Of a stretch of 64,000 nt of DNA, positions 49,001-59,300 are shown one piece after another. Both the position numbers and the translations under genes were made by a program. The notes beneath the pieces were generated by a model. The model was not told the DNA's origin and searched no databases. It saw nothing but the letters and a program-made list of their open reading frames with translations. The DNA lies in assembly GCA_016858145.1 (NCBI GenBank), contig JAEHOE010000005.1, forward strand, positions 1 to 64,000, read 5' to 3'. This stretch comes from Edaphochlamys debaryana. Its lineage: Eukaryota > Chlorophyta > Chlorophyceae > Chlamydomonadales. Each line of letters begins with the position of its first letter. The stretch's first letter is position 1.

Positions 49001-52000
49001 CGCTGCTGGACTTCGGCCAGGCCAAGCAGCTCACGCCCGCCTCCAAGGCGCGGTACGCCCTGCTGGTGGCGGCCATGGCGGTGAGCCCGTGGTGGAGGGG
49101 TGCAGCCAGCCACGTTGAGGACACAGCAGGGACGGACCGCTTCAAGGGGGCGAGGGGGGCGGGGCGGGGTGGGGCGGGCCGGTACCGTGCTGGGCTTGCG
49201 GGGAAGCAGCAGGCTGGGCTCGCGTCATCTCCTGGCGTAAGCAGGTGCACAGGGCCTCCCTGATGAGTCATGTGTCCCTCTCGGCCGCGCAGATCCGCGA
49301 CGATGACCTGGTGCTGGCGGTAGCGGGCGAGCTGGGGCTGATCGTGGAGAACTGCAGCGACGCCTTCGCGGCCACGGGTGGGGCTCGTGGGCTGAGGCCG
49401 GGATGCAAGGCCGGGTACCAGAGGTGAAGGACAGGGGCTGAAGGTGCTCGGCGCGCAGGCAGACCCAGCGCTTCGGGCTGCTTGGGGGCGAGAGGAAGAT
49501 GGGAGGGCTGTTAGCTGCCAGCAAGCCGCTGCGCTCACCTTCGCACCTTTCCCCCGCCTTCCCCCCCCGCCCCCCCCCCCCCCCCCCCCCATGCAGCCGC
49601 CTACATCCTCTTCGACACGCGCATGGACTTCCCCGAGGCCCACATGGGGCCCATGCACCCCGACGCACACGAGTTCAGGTGAGGCCTGGGGCGTGCTGCT
49701 GTCGTTCATGCTTGCGTACAGCGAAGCGCCCTGCTGACGGCCGAGCTCAATCGCGACTGCCGCTGTGCGCTCAACCTCTGCCCTCCTGCCGCACCCGTTG
49801 GCCCCTCCGCCCGCAGGACCGCCAAGGTGCCCTCCCTGCCGCAGGACCTTTTCATGATCATGCGCTCAGTCACGCTGCTGCGGGGGCTGCTGTCCAGCCT
49901 GCAGGTGGACGTGTGCGCGGCGCAGCTGTGGCGGCCGCTTGCGCTGCAGGTGCGTGCGGCAGGCTGCGGGGTGGGCCGTGAGGGTCGAGCGACGCAATGG
50001 CATCTAAGCAGGTTAGTTGCCTTTGGAGGAGGAGAGTGTGTTCACGTGTAACCTCGCCTCCGCGGTCCGGTCTCCAGGTGCTGGCCGACCTCACGCCCGT
50101 GCACCGGGGCCCCTCCACGCCCCCCACCGCGGCCGCCGGCAGCGCCGAGGACCTCAGCGCCGCCGACCTGACCGCCGCCTTCTTTGGCAGCGGCGGCGGC
50201 GCTGTTGGGCCTGCCGAGATCCTGGCGTCTGACCTGGCGGCGGTGGAGCCGTTGGGCATCGACGGTTACGGCTCGCCCCGCGTGGCGGTTGGCGGCCACC
50301 TGGGCTACAACCACCCCGTGCACCCGCCGCTCCGGTTCCACCCCGAGCTTGGATCTCAACTGCCCCGCGTGCGGGCGCCGCAGCCCGGCGTACCGACCTC
50401 TGCCGTACAGGGAGTGTCACACGGTGCCGTACAGGGGCAAGGACACGGTGCGAGGGACGCGCACCAGTTCGTCCTGACGCCCCGCGCTGGCACCGTTATC
50501 GGCGTGGACCGCCCGCCGGCGTCGCCGCTGGCCCGGACCGTGATGGCGGCGGCCGCCGCATCGCCGTCAGCGCGCGACGCCAAGGCGGCGGCAGCGGCGG
50601 CGAAGCGGGCGGAGAAGGAAGCCGAGGCGGCGCGGCGGCAGCGCGAGCGGGAGGCGGCGGCGGCGGCGCGGAAGGAGGAGGAGGCGCGGCGGCGGGCCGA
50701 GTGGGAGGAGACGCAGCGGCGCAAGGCGGCGGAGAAGGAGGCCAAGGCGGCGCGGCAGCGCGCGGCCCGGGAGGCGGCGGAGGCCAAGAAACTGGCAGAG
50801 AAGGCGGCGCGCGAGGCCCGGAAGCGCGCCGAGATCGAGGCCGCCAACCTGAGACGCCAGGCCGACCGCATGGCTGCGGCTGGCGGCTATAACCCCCGCC
50901 GCTCGATGTCAGTCCCACCGGCCCGGCCCGCGCCAGTGTCTGTCCGTGGGGCGGAGATGGAGGTTGGCGGCGGCGGCAGCGGTCGGGGCCTGCCGGGTGG
51001 CGCGAGCCCCGTGGGCTCGGGCTCCTCCGGCGTCATCCACTCGCCCGTGCCCATGCGGATGGGCTCCTCGGGCCTCGACGGAGTGGCGACGGCGCGTCCG
51101 TTCGGGTCAAGGTTCGGGACGCCGGGCGCCAGCGGACCCAACAGCCCCGGCGGTCTCCCCGGCCCCAGCGTTTCTCCAGCCGCCGCTGCGCCTGGCAACG
51201 CTGCTGGCGGGGACGTCGCGGCGGCGTCATCACTGTACGGCGGCCCTGGCAGCGCGCTGGCTGCCAGCGCGAGCGGGATGCGCGGCGGGCGGACGCCCTC
51301 GGGTCGCTTCGCGCCTCTGACCCCGCCACGGCTCAGCGGAGACGCTGCCATCGCGGCTGCGGCAGCCGACGCTCAAGCCGACGTCTCCGATGCGCTGCCT
51401 ACTGCGGACGGGGTGGGCAGGGGCGCATCCATCCCGCGCCCGGGCTCGCCGTACAGCCCCAGTGGGAGCGCGAGCCGCGGTATGGGCAGCGGCGAGTGGA
51501 CCGCTGCGTCGACCGTTCCGGGCAACCCGGCGGTTGGCGTGAGTCATCGGCGCGAGGATGAGATGGACGAGCTCACCGCCCGCCTCGTGGCCAGGGCAGA
51601 TGCGCTTGCAGCGTCGGCGGACCGCGTCTCCGGCATGGCAGTAAGTGGCTGCACTCCCTGGCCTTTCTTTTATCTGCGCTTAGGCACAGAATCACGATAC
51701 GTACTATGTTGTAATCTTGTTACCAACGCGCCTTCCCCACGCCCCCCTGCCCCCCCAGCAGAACCAGGTCAGCCGCATGGCCTCGCCGCCCCGCTCCGCC
51801 GCCGCCGCCGCCGGCATCAGCCCTGGCCCAGCCGGCGGCCTGGCCCCCTCTGCCCGGGGCGGGGTTCCATCCGCGTCGGGCCTCGCCTCCCCCACCGCCG
51901 CTCCGTCGCTGCTGCACGGCCCCGGCGGCCGCAGCCCCGAGGAGCGCGAGGCGGCCCGGCAGGCGCACCTGGCGCATCTGGCCCGCCTGGAGGCTCAGCT

Positions 52001-53918
52001 TGAGGCGCACCAGGCCCTGCTCAAGCAACAGATCGCCATGCAGCAGCAGCGCCAGGGGCAGGGCAAGGGGCAGGGCGTGGGGCAGGGGCAGGGGCAGGGC
52101 CAGCGGGCCACGGACACGTCCCTGCTAGCGATGACAGCTGCGCAGGGGCAGGGCCAGGGGCAGCTGCGGGCGCAGCTCTCCGCCGGCCGCCAGCCGCAGT
52201 GGCTGCAGGGCTCGCCGCCGCAGTCGCCGCCTGTGTCGCCGCCGCTGGGCCAGGGGCCGGGGCAGGGCCAGGCGCTGTATGCTAGCCAGGTTTCGCAGGG
52301 CAGCGGGCGCTCGCAGTCTGCGGTGGGCTCTTCTGTAGGGCCCGCCAGCTTCGGCGTGCGCTCCCCAAGCGGCGCCTCCAGCCCCATTCCGCACCTGCCG
52401 CTGCCGCCCGCTGCCGGCGCCTCCTCCCACACCGGCCCCGGCCTGGCCGCGAGCGGGCCGGGGTTGGCGCTGGGCCCAGGCGGGCTTCCGCAGGCAGGCT
52501 CCAGCCCGGCAGCGGTAGGGGCGGGCTCGGCAGGTGGAGGCAACCAGATGCTGGCGGGCGTTCAGGCCCGGGCCCAGGTGCAGGCCCAAGCGGGTCCCAT
52601 TGCGGGCCCGGGCGTGGTGCCTCTGCCGGCAGCCAGCCCTGGCGGTTCCGTACCCGCTGCGGGAGAGGTGGACCTAGTGGCTCAGGTGAGCAAAGGGAGC
52701 GCAGAGTTCAGGTACCGGCGCATTTGCGCACACAGAAGAAGCTCGGCGCTGGTCCCGTATTTGTCACACCTGCTGACTCTCCTCCTTCCTTTCCACAGGC
52801 ACGGGCTCTCCTCGACACCACCCGCAAGCTCATCCCGCCGACTTCTGGGCCCCAGCCTGGCCCTAGCGGCAGCCCCGCCGCCTCCCCCAGCCTCAGCGGA
52901 CCCCCTGCCCCTTCGCTCGGCCCAGTTCTGCCCCCCGGCCTTGGTGGCGAGCCCAAGCCGGCCTCGCCCACGGCCGGCAAGTCAGCAAGGAGCCGCCAGT
53001 CCAGCTCCCTCTTCCTCCCACCCGCGATTGCTAACGCGCGAGCTGCGGCGGCTGCGGCGGCGGCCAGCGGCAACGCAGCTCCGGGCAGCGGTACGGCATC
53101 CCCGAGCGGGCCGAGCATCTCTGCCGCTGGCTTGACTGCCGTGCAGCCTGGTGGCGGTGGTGCCGCACAGCAGCCAGCCCGCACGGTCAGCACGGAGATC
53201 GAGCCCGACGCAGCAGCCAAGGCTGCGTCTCTGTCGGGCGCATCACGCCAGGGGCTCGTTGCAGCGGGAGACGCTGCATCAGCACAGCTGGTTGCGAGGG
53301 GAGGAGACGGCGACTCAAGGTGAGGCGCGCGGACGGTGCGGAGGAACCTTGCCCAACCTGTAGCCCCCACGCTGCTCTCATGCTGTCTCTCTATCTGGCC
53401 CCGTCCCCTTCCGCAGCATGTGGCTGGCGCGCCAGGCAGGCACTCCCAGTGCCAGTGCTGAGGGCGTCTCGCCCGGGACCAGCGCCTCCCTTGCCGCACA
53501 GCAGCCCTCAGCCGCGCAGCAGGCCGGCTTCCCCTCGGGCGGTCTTACGCTGGAGCAGCAGCACCTCTTCCTGCAACAGCAGGCGGCGGCGGCGGCCGCG
53601 GCGGTGGCAGCGGGCAGCGCCGGAGGAACTGGCGCTGGGGGCTACGGCCTGAGCGGGCCCTCGGGCAGCGCTCAGTCAGGGGGGATGGGCGGCGCTGGGC
53701 CCATGGGCATGGCAGCGATGGGCGCAGGGGCGTACGGCGGCGGCTTGATAAGCCCCACCTCGTCGGGCGGGACAACGGGGCCTGCCAACGGAGCTGGCGG
53801 GGGCAGCAAGCCCGGCTCGAGCACCGTTACGCCTCGCAAGGGCAGCGGCTTTGAGGCCTTCACCAAGGGGCTGACTAAGGGGCTCAAGAAGGTGGTGACC
53901 AACCTGGCCAGCCCCTAG
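45055..53918 (+). CDS. Giant ABC1/ADCK (UbiB-type) atypical kinase
   Basis: This belongs to the ABC1K/ADCK/UbiB family, whose members work in mitochondria or plastids in isoprenoid-quinone and lipid metabolism. Sixteen exons: 45055-45159, 45448-46518, 46739-46953, 47162-47291, 47463-47675, 47818-47997, 48250-48447, 48629-48711, 48864-49080, 49293-49377, 49597-49678, 49817-49949, 50078-51640, 51759-52685, 52799-53319, 53417-53918. They total 6,225 nt, or 2,074 residues. Family motifs: KLGQ (512-515), PLASATIAQVHKG, lysine K593 in VVVKVQ, ExD (642-644) in PLEFDF, HSDPHPGN (D731) and LDFGQ (D781). A ~30-residue Arg/Gly/Ser insert separates the last two. The N-terminal ~450 residues are Ala/Pro-rich. 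After the kinase a charged helix (~1070-1172) and a disordered Gly/Ser/Pro/Gln tail of ~900 residues end in FTKGLTKGLKKVVTNLASP. Family members are usually 450-1,000 residues. The tail stays in frame through four exons, so a single gene is favoured. Confidence 0.88.
49570..49590. repeat. C homopolymer (21 C) just before a 3' splice site
   Basis: A run of 21 cytosines, preceded by eight more after a single G, serves as the polypyrimidine tract of the kinase intron ending at 49596 (cccatgcag). Homopolymers this long are prone to slippage and to sequencing error. The flanking exons are in frame regardless of its length. Confidence 0.9.
52939..53013 (+). repeat. Source copy of a 75-bp segment repeated at 63854
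   Basis: Part of kinase exon 15 (encoding a segment around KPASPTAGKSARSRQSSSL). It matches 63854-63928 at all but a handful of positions. Confidence 0.85.
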
Positions 53919-56351
53919 GCTGCTCGCCGCTTTGGTGAAGCGCGCTCATGGCACGTGCGCCTGAACGCTTGCGAGGTGCTCACTGTTTGTACGACGTATA
54001 CTGGGGATATCATAGACAACGGGGCGACGTGCGGCGGAATCGTGGCGTTCGTGTTCCCCAGGAGGTGGAGGACAGGAGGAGGCGGTGTGCAGTCGAAGGG
54101 AATGAAGGGCCGTTTTGTTCTGGTGTGGTTGGGTAACGCATTGGGGGGTGACGTACAGGTCTTGTGCATAGGCGTAGCAGCAACTGCCACTGATGGGTTG
54201 GGCAGGGGCCTCGGCCTCGCGATGAAGTCCTGCTGTTAGTCATGTGTTGGCTCGCCCATCCACGATGGGACAGAGCCGTACGGATCGGCCCGAAGACCCA
54301 CCCCTGGTACGAGTGAAAAAAGCGTCACTCTTGGTGACACTTCGTCACATTTCGCGTGAGACCCAACCAAACGCCATGCGAGCGCACATCGCACGGTCGA
54401 CAGCTGGAGCGGACCCCCAAAACGCACAGCGCGGGACCAAAGACCTCCGATTGAGGGATGTCCGGACCTCGTCGGCACAACCCGCGCGACCCAGCCGCGC
54501 ACACCAGCAAATGAATGCGCCACCGGCAACCGCGCAGAGCTTGAAACAGGCGCCCGAGGCCAAAAAGCGACTGCACGCGACAAAGTTGTCGGGCTGCGCC
54601 AGCGCAGTCGAGCGGTGCTATAGGAGCATGAAACGTAGAGGAGAGCAAGGAGAGAAAGCGGGCGCAGCGCAGCGAGTGGGTACCGAGCGGCTCGCGATTG
54701 AAACTGGAGGCACGTCTCGCGACGTGACGCCAGCCCCAGCACACCGAGTAATGCAACACGCAATATTTAGGGAAGGCGTCGCGTGCAACGTGGGACCACA
54801 AGTCAGGAGCATGGTGCTCCGCCCGCTTGGCAGCGACGCCACCTCGTGCGACGGCAGCGTGCTCGCGCAGTGATAGCGACAGTAGACCAGGCTACGGGCA
54901 GTCGGGCACGCGGCGCTGGACACCATCCTGGCACCATCGCGAGTGCAGTGTCCCGCCTTCCCCGCTCGCCCAAGGCGCGCGCACGGGAAGCAAGTCCGCA
55001 AAGTCCAGAGCTGACAGGGCAACTGACCAAAACGCCAGTTGGCAGCTCGGGGCCCGAGCATGAGCTTGCGCCCCTTGCGCCCCTCGCCCCCCTTGCCCCC
55101 CTAATCCCCCCCCCCCGCACCCCCACCCCCCGTGCCCCGCACCCCTCAGCCTCCCCCTGCTCCCCGCAACCCCAACGCCATCCCCCCGGGGCCCCCGCAG
55201 AGCTTGCTGTTGCCCCTCACGTTCTCTGCGTCTCTTCAGCCCCCTTACCCCCCCTTACCCCCCCAGCTGCCTGTGCCCCCCATCCCCCCCACGCCCCCCA
55301 CGCCCCCCACGCGTCTGAGGGACATCGCTCTCTGCTCTTGCGAGCAGGGTTGCGGGTAGTCGCTCGCCAGAGATGTTGTCGCACTTTGCTGGCCCTGCTT
55401 TTCGCGTAACCTCGTCCACCGTGTCCCCTTCCCCCCCGCGTGGAAGGGGACACGGACCCCTGCCCCTGAGAATTGTCTACTAGAAGCCATGTGCCCTCCG
55501 TCCAGCCTTGCAGTGTCGTTTCGGGGTCCGCTGGGGGGCTGGGGCTACACTCCTTGCTGGGTTTGCGGGGGCCTGTCTCTGCAAGGGCTGCCTGCCTCGT
55601 CTTGCAGCGCCCTGGCCCGCCTCCCGGTGGTGTAAGCCTCCGGGTCGCGCTCATGTGCCCGCCCCTGCACTACTGCCTGGGACCATCCGGACGCCTCCAC
55701 CGTTGCCCCCACATCAGCCCGGCTACCGTGCGCCCCCCCGGCCGGATGCGCCCGCCGCCGCTTCACTCCTTTACTGCTGCGTCCGCCTCGCCCATGCCAC
55801 CCAGCTGGCCCCGCACTGGTGTGCGACCGCGCAGCACATGGGAGTCTGGATCCAGCAGCAACCCTGATGGGCGAGCTCTATCTCTGCGAAGTAGAGGGGT
55901 TGAACGCCCTTGCAACTTTGAGTGCTTGAGTTTGTCTTGCCCAACCCGCTCCTCCTTGAACGCCCATAGTCGGCGAACCCGCGAGATGCGCCCGGCTGGG
56001 CAGGGCGAGGCAGGCGGGGGCCTCCATAGAGGCATCGAGTCTGCTGCCCCTCGGAATCATGCAGCAGGGGGAGTTCGATGTCAGTCGTACATGACATTTT
56101 GTTGGCACAGTATGCACCGGCGCCCCAGACGTGTACGCATTCGCAACATTACCCGTCCAAACGCAGCAAGGCGCCACAGAACAAGGTCACAGCAGGTCGT
56201 TGGTTATAGCTGATGCCCAGCGCTGAGTTCGCGACGAGTCGCAAATGCCATCGCTAGTAGTGCACTTAACCATGGTTTAGCGTACCCGGAGCTCCACCAC
56301 GGCGTGCGGCAGCGTTCGGGCTTGTCAGCTTCCTTTTGGAAGCCTGGCCGA
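53919..56351. other. Intergenic region without a recognised gene
   Basis: This lies between the kinase stop and the metalloproteinase start. The left part is likely 3' untranslated region. A very C-rich low-complexity stretch lies at about 55070-55320, and its apparent proline-rich ORFs are a composition effect. ORFs at 54244-54873 and 55473-56213 have no recognised content or splice links. The promoter of the metalloproteinase should lie toward the right end. Confidence 0.5.
55375..55402 (+). repeat. 28-nt element shared with 44111-44138
   Basis: Second copy of the element described at 44111-44138, in the same orientation and about 0.97 kb upstream of the metalloproteinase start codon. Confidence 0.6.
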
Positions 56352-59300
56352 ATGAGGCGTTCTTTTACTTGGACGTGGGCTCTACTTGTGCTTGGAGCAT
56401 ACCTTGATGTGCAAGGTAAGCCTAGCGCAAGTGCGACCGCGCGAAAGGGCATCGGCTGAAAGTTTAGGGCACGCGCTCAGCTGCGTACCAGTGGGTATAG
56501 CAGTAGAGGATAGTACATAGAACTCTGTGGGCATGAACGGTAGGGCCGTCACTCGTCAGCGCCTGTCGAACGGCTGGGCACGGTGTGTCCCTACCCGAGC
56601 CCAACCCGAGCTCTTACCTTGGGTTTCGCGGCAGTACCCATCCGCCTGCCCTGAGGATGTGAACTTTAGCTGCATTTCGCAACAATGTAGCAGTGTCTGC
56701 CTACTGCCTGGTCTTTTGGGGCGAGTCCAACCTTGTCCGTGTCGGGCGTGCACGCAGGGGCCGCGCCCGTCCCGCCATTCCCTAGGCCTCGGCCACCACA
56801 ACCACCATCGCCTCCATCCCCATGGCCCCGGCCTCCATCACCGCAGCCGAGTCCTCCGCGGCCCCCACGGCCGCCGGGGCCCCCACGGCCGGGGCCCCCT
56901 CGGCCGCCGTCGCCCCCACGGCCCCCACGGCCGCCGCTGCCCCCGCCCAAACCCTCACCGCGGCCCCCCAAGCCACGGCCGCCGTTTCCACCAAGGCAAG
57001 GTCGCGCATGCCGTATGCTGGGGGCTGCGTGCGACCTTCAAGCAACTACTGCTACTGCAGAGAAGCTTGACCCGTTTCGCTCTGCAGGCCGCCGCCGCGC
57101 CCTCTACCCCCGCCGTTCACATTGGAAGTAAGGAGGGCTTCGTTGCCACATGTATTAGCCCCTGACCCGCACAGGAAAAGTAATAAGCCTTGGGCCGTAG
57201 CTTTGCGACTACCCCTGGCCCTGGCGGCAGTCAGGACGCTGCTCTGTGACTCCTCAAGAACCCTCCTCCCCCCGCCAACCAGGGCACCGTAAGCATGGCC
57301 GATAACCACATGTTCCAAGTCAAGTGGTTTGTCATCCGCCGCACCGACGCCATGGCCTTCCGGCTGCCGAGCCAACCGCTCGCACCAGTGACGTTAAAGC
57401 CCATCCCGGCGGGCAGTTCCATAAGCCTGGTGCGCGAGAGGCTCTGGGTTTCGGTGCCCGTCCGCCGAAGCGAGTGTGCTTGGTTCTTCTCCTTGAGATG
57501 CAAGGTCCATGTGCCCTGCTTGCAGATTTGCACCCCAAGCCTGCAGCCCTACACGTGCGGCAAGATTTCAAACATCACGGGCGTGTGAGTCCCTTCCCCG
57601 CCCCTGTTTGGCACGCGTGTTACGTGTACCACTTTTGCAACACCTCAAGCCGCCGGCCGTATGCCGCCCGATGTTTTGCATCCGCGTGCCAAACCTTTCC
57701 CCCTCCCTGCCCAGGTTCTCTCCCGCCGCGGCTCCCGGCCTCGCTGTCAACGTCAGCGTGTCCCTATTGGTCGTCGTGCTCAAGATGTCGGGCAACGACG
57801 ACTGCCCGGGCTCGGACGGGGCGGACCCGGCGCGCGTGTCTCAGATGCTGTGGGAGCCCAGGGGCATCGCATCGCAGCTGTCGACCTGCAGCTACGGCAG
57901 CATGACCCTCAACGCAAACAAGTCCAAGGTCTGTGACTTGGGTGCTCGAGGCGCGCGCGAAGACACCTTGCAGCAGGGTCGCAGGGTTTAAAGCAGAAGG
58001 GGTCGGAAGGGGCCATGCAGAGGGCATGGCCCGGGGGACCAGTCGCTGGGTCGTCGGCGACGCAGGGTGCCGCAAAGCACAGTGTGACGCTTTCTGAGCT
58101 GGACGTGGGCCGGTGTTGAAGTCCTCTTTGGTGCACTTAAGTCCCCATCACGCCTCGGTCCCCGTGCAGGTGATCGAGCTGGCGCTGCCATGCAGCTTTG
58201 AAGTTCTTGCGTGCGATTACATGGCCACAGCCAACATAGCACGGCCGCTGGCAGATGCCGCCCTTAACGGTAAGCAAGGGGGCAGGCTGCGCTATGCAAT
58301 GCACGTACGGTACGCCTTGAGCCCCTTCCGCGCGTGAAAGCCTCAGAGGCCTGTTGTTGATCAGAGCTTCTTCTCTATCCTCGCGTTACGGCTGGCCCAC
58401 ACCATGCGCGTGTGCAGGACTGCTGAACTCCTTCACGCACACGATGTGGGTCATGCCGTACGAGTCGACAAGCAACTGCGCCTTTCTGGGCATTTCCGCT
58501 ATCCGAGGCCGCGTGTCGTGGCTGACGCCCGCGGAGCTGGTGCGTACGGACGAGCGGCCCAGTGGTTCCAAGAAGGGGGCAGGGTTTCAGTCCATAGGCG
58601 CCATCCCTGCCGCCTTGACGTCTCGTATCAAGCTCTATCCTCCGCCTGCCTTCCTACTTAACGCAAAACCCCATTCCTCAGGGCGTGTTCAAGGCAGGCA
58701 CCGTCATGCAGGAGCTCATGCACAGTGGGTGTGCGAGCGCAGCCCACCCACCCACCTACCGGCAATCCTTTGCTCTCATGGCGCGGTCTGCCTAATAGCC
58801 CTCGTTTCTTTTTCCCATGCCTTCAAGCCTCCCTCCCAAACACGCCCCTCACCACTCCCTCCCCTACCCACCCCACCCCTTCCTGGCCCAGACTACGGCC
58901 TCTTTCACGGCTGGCGCGAAGAGACCGAGTACACGGACGGTAGCACTTTTATGGGCATGGCTCAGAGCGCCTGCCCCTCGGGCCCGGAGCTGCTGCTGCT
59001 GGGCTGGGCCACCCCGCTGGCCGTTCTCAACGGCCGGCTGCTGCCCGAGGCCTCGCTCAGCGTCTTCAACGCCACCATACCGGCCACGTACCTGGGCCAG
59101 TCGGGGGTCGTCGTGCGCATCCTGCCCGACTGGCTGCCGGGAGACGTGTACACCAAGTAAGGTTGGGGTGCGTGAGGCGGTTGGGTATGGGCGGGCGCGG
59201 GTCAGGGTCTCGAGTGCGAAATGCGAAGTGCGCGGAGCGCCAGGGGTGGCGATCGCCGAGGAAGCCTTACCGGCCTGGCTGCTAAGCACAGCAAGGAGAC

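Noticed and set aside
53994..54020. Possible shared repeat with 44530-44545 (atagacaacggggcg)
   Set aside because: Only about 15 bases match and the flanks are unrelated, so this may be chance.
54244..54873. 209-codon plus-strand ORF downstream of the kinase gene
   Set aside because: The sequence is low-information and basic, the opposite strand is also open, and there is no recognisable domain or splice link. It is more likely 3' region than a gene.
55070..55360. Proline-rich ORFs in the C-rich stretch
   Set aside because: They result from a C-homopolymer-like composition. There is no signal peptide, splice structure or regular PPSP repeat as in the real linkers.
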